From: Nyssa sinensis | Taxonomy: Eukaryota; Streptophyta; Magnoliopsida; Cornales; Nyssaceae | Assembly: GCA_008638375.1 (NCBI GenBank) | Contig: CM018031.1 | Span: 62,703,688 to 62,767,687, forward strand | Direction: 5' to 3' | DNA length: 64,000 nt | Shown: positions 24,323 to 37,051 of the stretch, one piece after another | Numbering within the stretch: position 1 is the first letter of the stretch | How the letters are laid out: each line of letters opens with the position of its first letter | The notes under the pieces: model-generated | Seen by the model: the letters and a program-made list of their open reading frames with translations, nothing else | Told to the model about the DNA's origin: nothing | The model's database searches: none | Program-made: the position numbers and the translations under genes

Positions 24323-24453
24323 TTATTTCACCTGTCCGTCACTTACGTGTGACGGTCTTTATAATTTTAATAATACTATGAATCTTAGGTGAATCTCACA
24401 AAATATTAAAATTATAGAAACCACTCACATGAAATGACAGACTCGTGAAATAA
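24323..24453. mobile_element. Foldback (MITE-like) of 131 bp at the end of unit 1
   Basis: The left arm TTATTTCAC...GTCCGTCA...TATAATTTTAATA pairs with the right arm TATTAAAATTATA...TGACAGAC...GTGAAATAA. Copies lie at 30978-31108 and 49260-49379, and shorter relatives near 12245-12300, 25430-25500 and 32120-32195. Confidence 0.65.
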
Positions 24454-24529
24454 TTTTTCAAGAAATTGGAAGATATGTTTTTAAATTAGGCAATAAATAT
24501 GCTTTTTTTCCTTATATTTTGTGGGAAAC

Positions 24530-24581
<52 letters not shown>

Positions 24582-25688
24582 TAATCAGTGAAAAGAGAGA
24601 AAAATATGTTACCCAATTCCCTTTGAGTCTGGGGTTTGTAGTTTGTAGAATGAAGAAACCCAAGAGCATTCCTCTTATGCACATATGGGCCATCAGAAAG
24701 GACTTCAACCCAAGATGTTTTTTTAATAACACCTTTTTTAAAATAGTTTTTTACTTTTCTTTTGCTTAAATAAGCAAAAATTTATATATATATATATATA
24801 TATATGGCAGTGTTTAATCTATTTTGCTTTTGTCAACAAACGGCTTCTTATTGCCCCTGATCCGAATAGCCTTTTCATTTCGTTGTTAGCTAGCTTGTTT
24901 ATATATATAATTAATTAACTTCAAAGCAAGCTAGAACTGGTTTGCCATTGATTAATTAAACAAAGTATGAAAAAGGTCCTTATCATCAATAATGGTGACA
25001 GTTTGGAGGAAAAAATTGTTTTGTCGCTATAATGCTTATAATATCAAATGGGTAAGTCTTAACTCCATCGGCCAGAATTGATAATTTATTGAGCTACATC
25101 GTCTGGTTTGAACTTCTGGAGCAAAACCATTGGATACAAACCCCAGTATTTTGAAAGTTTAAAACAAAGTACCTTTCACCCCCAAATGTGATTTAGACAA
25201 CAATATTGACTTTAAACTTCCTTTGCAAAACTCACCCACTTATTATTTGTTAGTTAAATAAATATTATTAGTCTATTTCCTAATAATATAAGTTTTTGAA
25301 TTAAATAATGATATGACTTAATATCAAAATTTTAGTTTTGAAAAATCTTAATTTAAGTCTCTTATTTATTTGTTTGATACAAAATTTGTAATTTCTTACT
25401 TTGTTGACAGTAAGATAAAATAGTTAACGATTTTTAAGATTTTAGTAATATAATAAGTTTTATGTGAGTTTCACGTAATATTAAAATTATAAAAATATAT
25501 ATATATAAATATATATATAAAAGTAAAAGAGATTTATATGAAGGATATTTTGTCATTTAACAACCACATCAAAAGCGTTGGTGGAAACAACTCTGATAGA
25601 TGACACAGATGCGTTGGATTACCCACAGGCAATAACAAAACAAGAAATATATAAAAAGTGAGTGATTTAACTCTTGGTCTCTTGGCTC

Positions 25689-25757
25689 TTGACTCTTGAG
25701 CTTGTCTTGTTTTGGCGGCGGGGGACCAATGGATTTGGCCACCATGAGAAATTAGTC
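25689..25757 (-). promoter_or_regulatory. Promoter-like block 1 in unit 2
   Basis: One W-box TTGACT (25689-25694) instead of three, GGCGGC at 25714-25719, then a GGGGACCAATGG stretch and GGCCACCATGAGAAATTAG as in unit 1. Confidence 0.3.
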
Positions 25758-26869
25758 CACTCAAGCGTGGTAATAAAAAGATGATGAGACATTAAATGAA
25801 ATGAAATATCACTGTTTTTTGATTTTTTTTAAAGTGAACTTATACATAATCAATATCTGTCGGTCACTATTTTAACTGTGGTCAATTAATATAAACGTTC
25901 AGAGAAATTAAAATATTTTAAATTTAAATTCTTTTTACACTAATTTTTAATAAATAGAATTTTGATTGATCCATTGTGAGTCTAACTTTTCACACATACA
26001 ATAATTATCATTTGAAAATAATTATTATAATAATCATTTTATATATGAGAAGACGTGGAGCAAGTATTGTTTAGATCATATTATTTTTTATTTTTACTTC
26101 TTAGATTATAAAAATTCTTTAAATTTGTACAGATGAATGACATTTCAGTTAAAGTTTCATCACATGAATATCTGAATCAAATTTCAAATTAAATTAAACA
26201 AAGATGAAAGTCAAAACCATGACGGCCCTATAGATTTTTTACTTAATCAATTTCCTTTTAGGCTTATACTTATATATTAATAAACACGGACATAATTTTT
26301 TTTCTTTATAATTATTTCCTTTGTTGACATTATATAAATTATTGGCAATAAAAGAGATGGGTAATAATTGAATGGACCCTATAAAGTTATGCTAGACTTG
26401 GAAAAGACCAACAATTCAATGAATCCCAATGGGTATGTCAACTGTTTTTTACCCCCTTTAAAAATAAATGATATATATGCTATTTTTGTCTTATTAGAAT
26501 TTGATAAGCATTGACACCAATTTAATAATAGATAGCTTGCTTACCAAAAAATAATGATAATAATAATAGGTATCTTGTCTCCTTGAGCGCATTGTTTAGC
26601 TCAAAAAAAAACTGATCTAAGTAGATTTGATTAATTATATCTTTCAATCATTTTCATTGTTTAAAAAAATATTTATTTTCAATTGTTCTTTAAATTTGAG
26701 GAGAATCCATTGTTTTAAAATAATTTTTTTGAATGATACCAAATCTAGAATTGCTAGATTATTAATGCATAGAAGTAAAAGGTATACAACTCAAAAATAT
26801 CAATAAAGCCTGAGGATCCTTATGAACGAATTAGGTTGACACCAAACTTAAAATCAATCATTCATTAGC

Positions 26870-27545
26870 ACAAAGCCACCAAATTCTATGAATTACAATG
26901 AGATAAAATTCTACTAACTAAATAATATAACTTCCAACTGAATCCCAGATTTGATCCATCAAGCTTATTTCCAAGAGATCAAAACACCCTCTGAAAATTG
27001 ATCTAGACTACTATCCCCTCTATAAGCCAAGAATCAGATTGTATCTATTATCCTTGTGAACCTATACGTGAAGTCTTGAACAGAAAATTGCTGTAGCTTA
27101 TGAACATTCTTTCATTCATATGGCTACCCTAAACCATATCAATTCTACCAACTCTTCCAATACAAATCCGGTCCCTTTGAAAACTAATTTGTCCCTAGAA
27201 TTCTAAATAGACCACATGATAGCTAGAGGAATTACCCACCAAATGAAGCTTTTTGGTTTTTTAAATTTCTAACACATCCACCAATCTATCAGGCTAATTA
27301 TTAAACAAGGAGAAAGCCACCGTATTCCCCCACCAATTTAAGCAACTAGACCATATCTTCCATGCAACTGGGCACAATAATAATAAATGATCTACTGATT
27401 CCACATAAAACTTGCACATTTTACATAAACCATCGTTATCACCATCTAACTTCAAAATACCCAACTTCATTTGGTAATGCTTAAAGAACTGAACAATGCG
27501 ATGAAACCCTCCATTCGGTAAGTAACTTACTCCTCTATTCCATTA
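26870..27545 (-). pseudogene. L1-type LINE fragment in unit 2
   Basis: Same zf-RVT tail as at 13735-14440, with almost identical sequence in the stretch around the C-x2-C...H...C residues. It adds no missing part of the LINE. Confidence 0.65.
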
Positions 27546-28309
27546 TGTACAAGGGCGGAGTTAATTTTTTTTTTTTTTGAAAAAATTTTAAGAGATAAAT
27601 TTTTTTCATGTAAAATATTTTGAGAGACTAGATTTATAAGTAACTTTTTTTTCCTCAAAATTAGAGGTAATATTACATTTTTTTTAGGGGGGTTTAGTCC
27701 CTCAATGCATAGCTAACCTAGTCCCGTCTTGATTCTAGAAAAAAATTATACTATTTTTCACAAAATAATTGAATATTTTTGTCAATTATCATCTCAATAT
27801 GGCCTCTTTCTAATATTTATCATATACAGTTTATATATATATGCAATAAATATATATATATATATTGTTTTGGGATTTATTATTTTAAATTCTTGAATTT
27901 AATTTTTTTTGTTAATAATTTTTAGAATCGCTTCACTCTATATGTAAATATGTAAAACAATTATAAAATAAAAAAACTTAATTCGACATAAATAATATGA
28001 TTCCAAATACTATACATTATTTATAATAAATATATATATATATATTTATATATATGCTGCGTTGCAGAAAATATATATGTGCGGCGTTGCAGATGATAGA
28101 TTGTGACAAACATTTTTTTGATAACGTAGAATATTTTTGTTAAATTACCATTTGTTATGGACGTTGACACATCCAAAGTCTCTGTAGCAATAAATCAGAT
28201 TCAGTCTAGAACACTCCGATAATCAAACGTGAGCGTTCCATCTTCCTAGGAATTTAAAGCCACCACCGCCCACCGAAAAAAAATAAGGTGCGTATATGAT
28301 TGATTAACT

Positions 28310-28400
28310 GTTGCGCTTGTCTTCTTTTGGCGGCGGAGTGTCCACGTGCCCTCGTGTCGTGACCCGGCCCCCCCATAGAGTACGATAGAGGAGTGGCCAC
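28310..28400 (-). promoter_or_regulatory. Promoter-like block 2 in unit 2
   Basis: GGCGGC at 28329-28334 and CACGTG at 28343-28348, with the same spacing (14 bp start to start) and flanks as in unit 1. Confidence 0.3.
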
Positions 28401-29475
28401 GATTGAAAACAAAGAAAAAAATTATTCTTCTCAGAATACTTTTTCAAAAAATGTGACGCCAATCACAAATAGTCAATACTCATGTCTAATATATGTATTT
28501 ATCATTTTACATATATTAATATGCACATCTAATATATGTATTTATCAAATTATAAGTATTAAACATTTACAATTAATACGCCTTTCATTTCACACATATT
28601 CATGCTTATATTTAATATGTGTCAATCAAATTATAAAAATTAATTTATACTAATATTTTTTTAAAATAAAATTTAAATGCCATGTCAATACTTTACTTGT
28701 AAAATATAAAATTATAAGATAATGTGTAATTAATTTATTTTCTATCACATTATTGGTATAAGTATTTTAGTAAAGTTACATCACATTGATAATATTAATT
28801 AAGAATAGCTAACATTTTTCATGTATTTTTTAAAAGAAAAATTAAACAGAATATAATAAAATTTCTCCAAGAATTAATCCATTAATATTGAAAATATAAC
28901 AAAATAAATGAAATACCATTATATTTAACATTATTTTACTTATTTAGTAAAAGTAAAATATTATTTTTACATTGTATTCACGACAAAAGTGAAATACTAC
29001 TATTTTTAACATTATTTGACTTATTTCTAAAATTCTGAAAATCTATTCAATCTTTTTAGGGTGTTACTGAGGAGATGTTGAGACATTTAAAGAAAGTGAA
29101 ATAATACAATTTTAATGTTATTTTATTTATTTTAAAGATAGTAAAAAAAATTACTTATGCATGTTATTTAGAGCTTATTTTAGGGAATATTGTACCGTAG
29201 ACTTTTGTATTTACAAAAATTGTTTTTGAAAAATATAGTCGATTGGTTGGCCAAAATTAGTTAATATTATTTGTGTATTAATTTATTTTTAAAAAATATA
29301 TTAAATTTTGTAAAAAAAAAATCCACCAAACATCCACCAGATAAATTATGGGATATTTTACTTGATGACCAAACATTTAACTATGGTGAAATCTCACCAT
29401 CTTTAACATTATTTTACTTCAAAATTTGAATACAGGAGAAATTATTTCACCTGTCCGTCACTTACGTGTGACGAT

Positions 29476-29769
29476 TGTTAGATTTAGTGGAATAACATAA
29501 AAAAATAAGAGAAAGAGAAGATAAAGAGAAGAGAAAACCCAAATGACTACATTGTATTAGATTGAATTCATTATTCTGAAACTAAACAAAAGAGTTCCTT
29601 TATATAAGAGGGTTTTGAGGTTGTACATGTAAAGTATAAATAAAGGAAACAAACTATAAAACCCTAATCTCACTAGCATTACACAATAATATATATATGT
29701 GGCGGCTAACCCTAACCCTAACCCTAGTATCACAATAATATATAGGTAACCCTAATATACTTCTAACAC
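29476..29769 (-). repeat. 3' LTR of the small LTR element
   Basis: Begins TGTTAGATTTAGTGG, ends TTCTAACA. Contains a telomere-like TAACCC run at 29708-29726. Confidence 0.9.
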
Positions 29770-30616
29770 CCTCCCTCAAACTCAAGGTGGGAGGTAGACC
29801 AACTTGAGTTTGCAAACAAAATCTAGACGTGGACTGGTGTACTTGGTGGCGTTGTGGCTGAAATGGAGATGTAACCTAAGCTGACATGGCGGCTGAGACA
29901 AAACCAGAGTTGCGACTAAGACAGAACCAGTGCTGCAGCTTGCTGAGACGGTGGAATAGACGATGATGAGAATGTCGAGGCCACGTGTTGGGCAGAACGG
30001 TAATGGTGAAGTATGCTAGGGATGAACACTGCTAAGACGGAATTAGTACTGCGACTGCTGAGTGAAAATGAAGAATAAATAAAGAATCAGAGGGAACGGC
30101 AGAACAAAAAAATTAAAATGAACAAGCGGTGGCTAAAGTAAGGGAAGAAAACAAAAAGAAAAGAAGTGGCGTAGAGGCAGAAGAGAAAACAGAAAAGAAA
30201 AGAAAAAAAAAAAAGAGCAGAGCGGCGCAGATAGAAGAAGAAAACAAACAAAAGCGGTGCTGGGCTGAACAGAAACAAGGAAAAAAGAAAAAAGAAAAGC
30301 AAAAGAAGCTGCGGCGGCTGAAAAAAAAAAAAGGAACAGAAAGAAAAGAAGAAAAGTTGTTGCGGCTAGGAAACAGACAGAAAAGAAAAAACAAAAGGCT
30401 GCGCGACAGAAAGAAAAAGGAACAGAAAGAAAAGGGGCTGCGGCTTCGAGATCAGGAGCAGTTGGAAAAAGCAAAGGAAAAGACATGCTACAATAGGAAA
30501 CAGAGAAAGCATAAGACAATCAAAGGAAGGAAGGTGTAAACTTGTTGAACCAGAACTAGCTAGGAAAAATTAAACCAGAGAAGAATTAGACCAAGGAAGG
30601 AGAGGCTCTGATACCA

Positions 30617-30901
30617 TGTTAGATTTGGTGGAATAACATAAAAGAAACAAAAAGAGAAAAGACAGAGAGAAGAGAAAACTCAAAGGACTACATTGTATTA
30701 GACTGAATTCATCATGCTGAAACTAAACAAGAGAGCTCCTTTATATAGGAGGGTTATGAGGTTGTACTTGAAAAATATAAATAAAGGAAACAAACTATAG
30801 AACCCTAATCCCACTAGCATTACACAATAATAGATAAGTGGCGGCTAACCTTAACCCTAGTATCATAATAATATATAGGTAACCTTAATATATTTCTAAC
30901 A
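30617..30901 (-). repeat. 5' LTR of the small LTR element
   Basis: Begins TGTTAGATTTGGTGG, ends TTCTAACA. Close match to 29476-29769 with a shortened TAACCC run. Confidence 0.9.
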
Positions 30902-30977
30902 TTATTTAACATTTAACTATGGTGAAATCTCACCATCTTTAACAGTATTTTACTTCAAAATTTGAATACAGGAGAAG

Positions 30978-31108
30978 TTATTTCACCTGTCTGTCATTTA
31001 CGTGTGACGATCTCTATAATTTTAATAATACTATGAGTCTTATGTGAATCTCACAAAATATTAAAATTATAGAAGCCACTCATATGAAATGACGGACTCG
31101 TGAAATAA
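30978..31108. mobile_element. Foldback (MITE-like) at the end of unit 2
   Basis: Same inverted-repeat structure as 24323-24453. A further partial left arm sits just before the LTR element at 29439-29475. Confidence 0.65.
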
Positions 31109-31185
31109 TTTTTCAAGAAATGGAAAGATATGTTTTTAAATTAGGCAATAAATATGCTTTTTTTCCCTTATATTTTGTGGGAAAC

Positions 31186-31226
<41 letters not shown>

Positions 31227-32213
31227 CACACACACACACATATAGTGTGCGTGTGTGTGTGTGTGAAATAATCAGTAAAAAAAGAGAAAAATATGTTACC
31301 CAATTCCCTTTGAGTCTGGCGTTTGTAGTTTGTAGAATGAAGAAACCCAAGAGCCTTCTTCTTATGCACATATGGGCCATCAGAAAGGACTTCAACCCAA
31401 GATGTTTTTTAAATAACACCTTTTAAAATAGTTTTTTACTTTTTTTTTTTTGCTTAAATAAGCAAAAATATATATAGTAGTGTTTAATCTATTTTGCTTT
31501 TGTCAACAAACGGCTTCTTATTGCCTCTAATCCGAATAGCCTTTTCATTTCGTTTTTAGCTAGCTTGTTTATGTATATAATTAACTAACTTCAAAGCAAC
31601 CTAGAACTGGTTTGCCATTGATTAATTAAACAAAGTATGAAAACGGTCCTCATCATCAATAATGGTGACATTTTGGAGGAAAAATTTGTTTTGTCACTAT
31701 AATGCTTACAATATCAAATGGGTAAGTCTTAACTCCACCGGCCAGAATTGATAATTTATTGAGCTCCATCGTCTGGTTTGAACTTTTGGACCAAAACCAT
31801 TGGATACAAACCTCAGTAGTTTGAAAGTTTGAGACAAAGTACCTTGCACCCCCAAATGTGATTTAGACAACAATATTGATTTTAAACTTCCTTTTCAAAG
31901 CTCACCCACCTATTATTTGTTAGTTTAATAAATATTATTGATTTATTTTTTAATAATATAATTTTTTGAATTAAATGATGATCTGACTTAATATCAAAAT
32001 TTTAGTTCGAAAAAATCTTAATTTAAGTCTTTTCTTCATTTATTTGATACAAAATTTGTAATCTCTCATTTTGTTGACGGTTAATGTGGAGAAGTTATTT
32101 CCTGAACTCGTATTGTTTGTGACAACTTTTATAATTTTAATAATATAATAAATATTATGTGAATTTCACGTAATATTAAAATTATAAAAAATTATATATA
32201 TATATATATATAT

Positions 32214-32402
32214 TGTCAACTCTTTTATTTTGGTATTTCACTATATCTTTCTTTACATTGATACAAATAAATATAAAAAACATGCAATCCTATTTTTCGC
32301 TATATAGATATCTCGGCAAATATCATGTCATATTGTCTGGGAATGATTCTATGTCTATAGCTATATCTTTCCTAAGTTAGTTTCTAATAGCTCACGCCAA
32401 CA
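32214..32402 (-). repeat. 3' LTR of Copia-C
   Basis: 189 bp, matching 36839-37018 end to end with scattered differences. Confidence 0.92.
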
Positions 32403-32411
32403 CTCCCCCTC

Positions 32412-35194
32412 AAGTTGATGCATACAAGTCTCCGATGCGCAACTTGTTGAGTGAGTTGTGAAACTCTTTGCTTGATACTGCCTTTGTGAGTATATCTGTT
32501 AGTTGGTCTTCAGACTTCACAAATGAAAATTGAATTATTTTTGCTTCCAGGTTTTCCTTGATAAAATGTCGATCCACTTCTACATGTTTTGTACGGTCAT
32601 GTTGGACTAGGTCGTGAGATATTGCAATAGCAGCTTTCTTGTCACAAAGAGATCCATTTCTGAAGTAGAGGCGAAGCCTAGTTCAGTAAGTAGTCTCTTG
32701 ATCTACAGTAGTTTACAAAACCCTTTTGCCATTCCACGGAATTCTGCTTCGGCATTGGAAAGTGCTACCACCTTTTGCTTCTTGCTTCTTTATGTAATAA
32801 GATTCCCACCAACAAACATAAAATAACTTGAAGTAGATCTTCTGTCTAAGATATTTCTAGCCCAGTCTACATCTGTATAGCCATTAATTCTTAAATGACT
32901 ATTCTTTGAAAACATAAGTCCCTTCCCAGGCGAGGACTTCAAATATCTTACTATCCGGGTTATAGTATCCATGTGATCTTCACTAGGGTTATGCATGAAT
33001 TGGCAACTAACCTTTGGTGCCTCCCTTTATCCGTTGGTGCTGGATCTGAGTATTCTCCAAGTCTGTGGTTTTGAACAATTGGAGTATCCACTGGTTTGCA
33101 CTCCAACATTCCTACCTTAGTTAATACATCCAACACATACTTCTTTTGGGAAAGAAATATACCTTGTATGGACCCGGCAACTTCAATCCCCAGAAAATCC
33201 TTGAGAGCTCCCAAGTTTTTCATCTCAAATTCGATGGCCAACTCCTTCTGTAGTCTGGATATTTCTTCTTCATCATCTCTTGTGATAGTCATGTCATCCA
33301 CATATACTATCAACATAGTTACCTTACGTAATTTGTGCTTCAAGAACAGTGTATGATCTGAGTTGCTTTGCTTGAACCCGTATTTCCTTATTGCTAGACT
33401 AAACCGCCCAAACCACGCTCGAGGTGATCATTTCAATCCATATAGTGTTTGTTGCAGTTTGCACACGACCTTGGTTTCAATGGATGCCATGTAGCCCGGA
33501 GGAAGGTCCATGTACACTTCTTCTTCAAGGCCGCCGTGTAGAAAGGCATTTTTTACATCAAATTCATGTAATGGCCAGTCAAGGTTAGCTGCAAGAGATA
33601 ACAATATCCTTACAGTGCTCAGTTTAGCAACTGGTGGAAAGTTTTCTTAGTAGTCTACCCCATATGTCTGTGTATAGCCTTTTGCCACTAGTCTTGCTTT
33701 GTACCTTTCAACCGATCCATTTGCCTTGTGTTTGATAGAAAATATATATTTTCATCTTACTACTTTCTTCCTTTTAGGTAACGGAACTATGTTCATGTGT
33801 CATTCTTTAGTAATGCCTCTATTTATTCCTTTATTGCCTAAGCCCATTTCGGATCAGATAAGGCTTCCTGAACTCCAACTGGAACTTAACTTGAGGAAAG
33901 TACATGCACAAATGCTTTGAGGGGTTCGGATAATCTCCTGGTAGACACGTAGTTAGTAATTGGATAGTTTAATCTTTGCTTTTCAATATCAGGATAATAT
34001 CTATTCAGTGCCTTCACACAATTTTCCCTAAAAGGCAATGTATATCCAGCAGGAGTATTCAAGTCACTTATATTTGGAGGCGTGTCAAGAGTGCTTACCT
34101 TAGGTATATTCTCAGGAGATCGGCCTGTAGGTACTGAGGAAGAGGGGGAGCTTGGTTCAGTTTTCGAAGACGTATCATTTCCTGAAGGTGTATTCTGTTC
34201 TTTAGGCCTATCCAACCTTGGGCTTGGTGCTTCATCTACCACTGTTTGGCCAGTCAAAGTGCAACCAATTCTCCCAATTCTGCTCTTCATCTCATGTCTC
34301 CCCCGAAAGAGAAGATTTGGAGGCCGGGAAAACGGTGTCGGACTCTAGGAAGGTGACATCCATTGTCACATAGGTGCGTCGTGTAAAGGGATCATAACAC
34401 CGATAACCTTTCTAGTGCACGATGTAGCCCAAAAAGAGGTAGCGGAGAGCACACGGATCTAGTTTGGTTCGTTGATTTTTGTAACGATGCACATAAGCCA
34501 CACACCCAAATACTTGGGGAGGGAGCATTAGGCTTGTGGGTAAGGAGACTTGGGACGCCAGAACTTGGAGCGGAGTCTTAAAAGTTAAGACTTTGGAGGG
34601 TAGTTTGTCTAATAAATGTATGGTGGTAGACACCGCATTAGACTAGTATCGAGTCGACACATGAGTTCTATGTAGTAAAGCTCGAGCAATTTCGAGAATA
34701 TAGTTGTCCTTCCGCTTAGCTACGCCATTTTGCTGAGGGGTCTGAGGACATGATCTCTTATGAACGAGTCCATGGTGGTCGAAATAGGTGCAAAAACGCT
34801 AATTAACATATTCACAGCCATTATTAGAGTGGAGAACTCGTAGCTTGGCTGAAAACTGAGTTTGGATCATCGCATGGAATGATTGAAACACGTGTAACAC
34901 TTCATCTTTATGTTTCATCAAGTAAAGCCAGGTCGTACAGGTACCGTCGTCAACAAAAATGACGAACCAACGAACACCCAAATCAATAGAGATAGGAGAG
35001 GGACCCCACACATCAGAGCGAACTAAAGCAAAAAGAATAGTGCTTTTATTCGTACTTAGCGGATAGGAAGTACAGTGACTTTTGGCTAAAATGTAGGTAT
35101 TACATTTAAGGTCAGATAACACTATATTAGAAAAAAAATTAGTAGTAAATGTTTCAGATAACCAAAATTTGGATGGCCTAAACGTCGATGCCAT
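32412..35194 (-). pseudogene. pol remnant of Copia-C (integrase, RT, RNase H)
   Basis: Integrase at 34400-35194 keeps the first Asp (SDVWGP). The second Asp position reads Asn (codon 34823-34825, SNNGCEY) and the Glu position reads Lys (codon 34715-34717, NGVAKRK). RT spans about 33000-33760 with YVDDM in an open frame at 32960-33343 and a stop before PRAW. A stretch of about 25 residues is missing between RT and RNase H near 33000. RNase H (VDWARN, then LSNAEAEF) has several stops. The element cannot move by itself. Confidence 0.9.
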
Positions 35195-35469
35195 AGCTAG
35201 ATTTGTTGTTCCCTTCCATCACTTTGTATATGATGAACATAACCCATGCTAACGTTTTCCATGTAGTATAGGCCTTCCCTTTTAGTACCACGCCTAATTA
35301 TCTCCTTGGTCAGAATATCCTGAAAAAGACAAAATGTAGGATAAATTAGGACAGCACAATTTAATTATCTAGTACTTGACTAACAAACAGTAATTTATGC
35401 GAGAGCGATGGTACAAGTAGCGTATTGGACAATTTGAGGGAAGGAAATAGATACACAAATCTGGCCCTT

Positions 35470-36744
35470 GTGACTAGAGAGACAACTCATTAGCATTTGC
35501 AACACTGATGCGTTGCGATGAAGATGTCTTAGTAAAATCGGTAGCTGCAAAATTCATGTGGTTTGTGGCTCCGGAGTCAAAGAGCCAAGCACTACGATCA
35601 ACATCACAGGAGGAGGTAACTAAACCAAAACCAAAGTTACCTATATCGGAGACAGGTCCCACATCCTTGGAAGACTCAGCTTGAGGAATCAAGGAAATGT
35701 GTGGTTCAATTGACACAACAGCCACCTTACCCGTGTTCGCATCTGTACCAACCAAGTCCTTCTTTTTCTTTGCTTGCAACTCATACCACCAATCAGGATA
35801 GCCAATTTTTTTCAAACAATTCTCATTTGTGTGGTGTTGGTTGCCACAATGGAAGCATTTTGCTCCATCAGGAACAATCCGTGACTTAGAGGCTGCAGTG
35901 GATTTCCCAGTGGGTTGGCTGGAGACCGCAACAAAGGGTGAGGTAGTTGAACTCAGTTTCAGCCCCTTGGTGGCCAGAATCACGTTGGAGGTATTGTCGG
36001 GGTCGCCAACGCTCATGACTGTTGAGAAGCCTCCTTGCGAACATGAACATAAGCTTGCTCGATGGAAGGAAATGGGTGCATCTGAAGCACATCGCTACAG
36101 ATGTTGTTGAGGCAATCATCAAAATCGTCGAGGAAGGTGTAAACGCGATCCTCTTGGAGTAGGTTATTGTAGTGGTAGATGTTGATGGTGCATTCCATCG
36201 GATTCGGACGACGAAAATTGATTTCTTGCTAAAGTCCTTGTAGTTCGGTGTAGAACTTCTCAAGGGAGCCGCCAGCTTGTCGCAGGCGAGCCACATGTCA
36301 CCGGAGTTCGTAGACTTGAGAAGTATCGCTACCATCAAAATAAGTCATAGCAATGGCATCCCAGACCGATTTTGCAATGGGAAATAGGATGAAATTAACA
36401 ATGAGTGTCGAATCTATAGAGTTTATCAACCATCCTTTGACAATGGCATTATCGGTACGCCATTTTCAAAAGGATGGACCTGCCTGCGGTGGTGGTGGAC
36501 AGTCGTCGTTGATATAGCCCAATTTTTATTTGTCGGAGATGTACATCTCAATAGCCTGGGACCAAAGGGCGTAGTTGGAACCATCCAACTTGATGCCGAT
36601 TAGAGCGGTTGAGTTTTCGGTGGTTGAAGTCGGGACCTGGACTGTGGATAAAGTTTCGGTCATTTCGTTGGTAAGGGCGGTGAGGATGGAATTGGTATGT
36701 GGTGAAGGGTCACCGAAGTTTATGATAACGCCGGTGTCGGTCAT
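35470..36744 (-). pseudogene. gag and protease remnant of Copia-C
   Basis: The ATG is at 36742-36744 (MTDTGVIINFGD). The N-terminal LDGSNYALWSQ motif of plant copia Gag follows. Stops occur near 36523 and in the capsid region. A zinc knuckle CFHCGNQHHTNENC lies at 35816-35857, and a protease active site LFDSGATNHM near 35550-35585. An upstream in-frame codon at 36768 is TTG, not a start. Confidence 0.88.
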
Positions 36745-36838
36745 AGCTACAAAGCACGAATCAAACAAAGAAAGCTAGAGTTTTTTCAGTGGAGGGAGCC
36801 AAGGATCGGATTCCATGCTCTGATATCATGTCAACTCT

Positions 36839-37018
36839 TCTTTTGGTATTTCTCTATATCTTTCTTTACATTGGGAGAATATAAATAAATATAGAAACTT
36901 GCAATCTTATTTTTGGATATACAGATATTTCGGCAAAGATCATGTTATATTATCTGATATAATTTTATGTTTACAGCTATATATTTCCTAAGTTGGTTTT
37001 TGAGAATTCACGCCAACA
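36839..37018 (-). repeat. 5' LTR of Copia-C
   Basis: 180 bp. Opens TGTCAACTCTTC just after the primer-binding site. Confidence 0.92.
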
Positions 37019-37051
37019 TATATATATATATATATATATATTTACATATAT

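Larger units (their letters stand above)
11469..24721 (+). repeat. Array unit 1 (about 5.2 kb net, holding Copia-B)
   Basis: The first of three direct repeats. It opens TTTAATAACACC and ends with the block GGACTTCAACCCAAGATG. Removing Copia-B (15382-23400 with target copy) leaves about 5.23 kb. It shares colinear blocks with units 2 and 3 along its length, and over 14100-14440 it is nearly identical to unit 2. Confidence 0.9.
29476..30901 (-). mobile_element. Non-autonomous LTR element (TRIM/LARD-like), 1.43 kb
   Basis: Two LTRs of 294 and 285 bp flank an 847-bp interior. The minus strand has a primer-binding site TGGTATCAGAGCC (30604-30616) and a purine tract (29770-29788). The interior has no gag or pol. 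Its plus strand is strongly purine-rich, so the 136-codon Lys/Arg frame at 30129-30539 is a composition effect and antisense to the element. The 5-bp flanks ACGAT and TTATT do not match. Confidence 0.88.
24722..31408 (+). repeat. Array unit 2 (about 5.2 kb net, holding a small LTR element)
   Basis: Colinear with unit 1 from TTTAATAACACC to the CTTCAACCCAAGATG block. The LINE fragment region is nearly identical to unit 1 and has fewer deletions than unit 3, so units 1 and 2 look the closest pair. Confidence 0.9.
32214..37018 (-). mobile_element. Copia-C: complete Ty1/copia element, 4.8 kb
   Basis: LTRs 32214-32402 and 36839-37018, both opening TGTCAACTCTT and closing CGCCAACA on the plus strand. 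A tRNA-Met type primer site (TGATATCAGAGCATGG, minus strand, 36823-36838) and polypurine tract (GAGGGGGAG, 32403-32411) are present. TATAT flanks both ends, as expected for insertion in the TA run of unit 3, though the repeat makes the duplication uninformative. Confidence 0.93.

Noticed and set aside
30129..30539. 136-codon Lys/Arg/Glu-rich ORF
   Set aside because: Produced by purine-rich simple sequence, antisense inside a non-autonomous LTR element.
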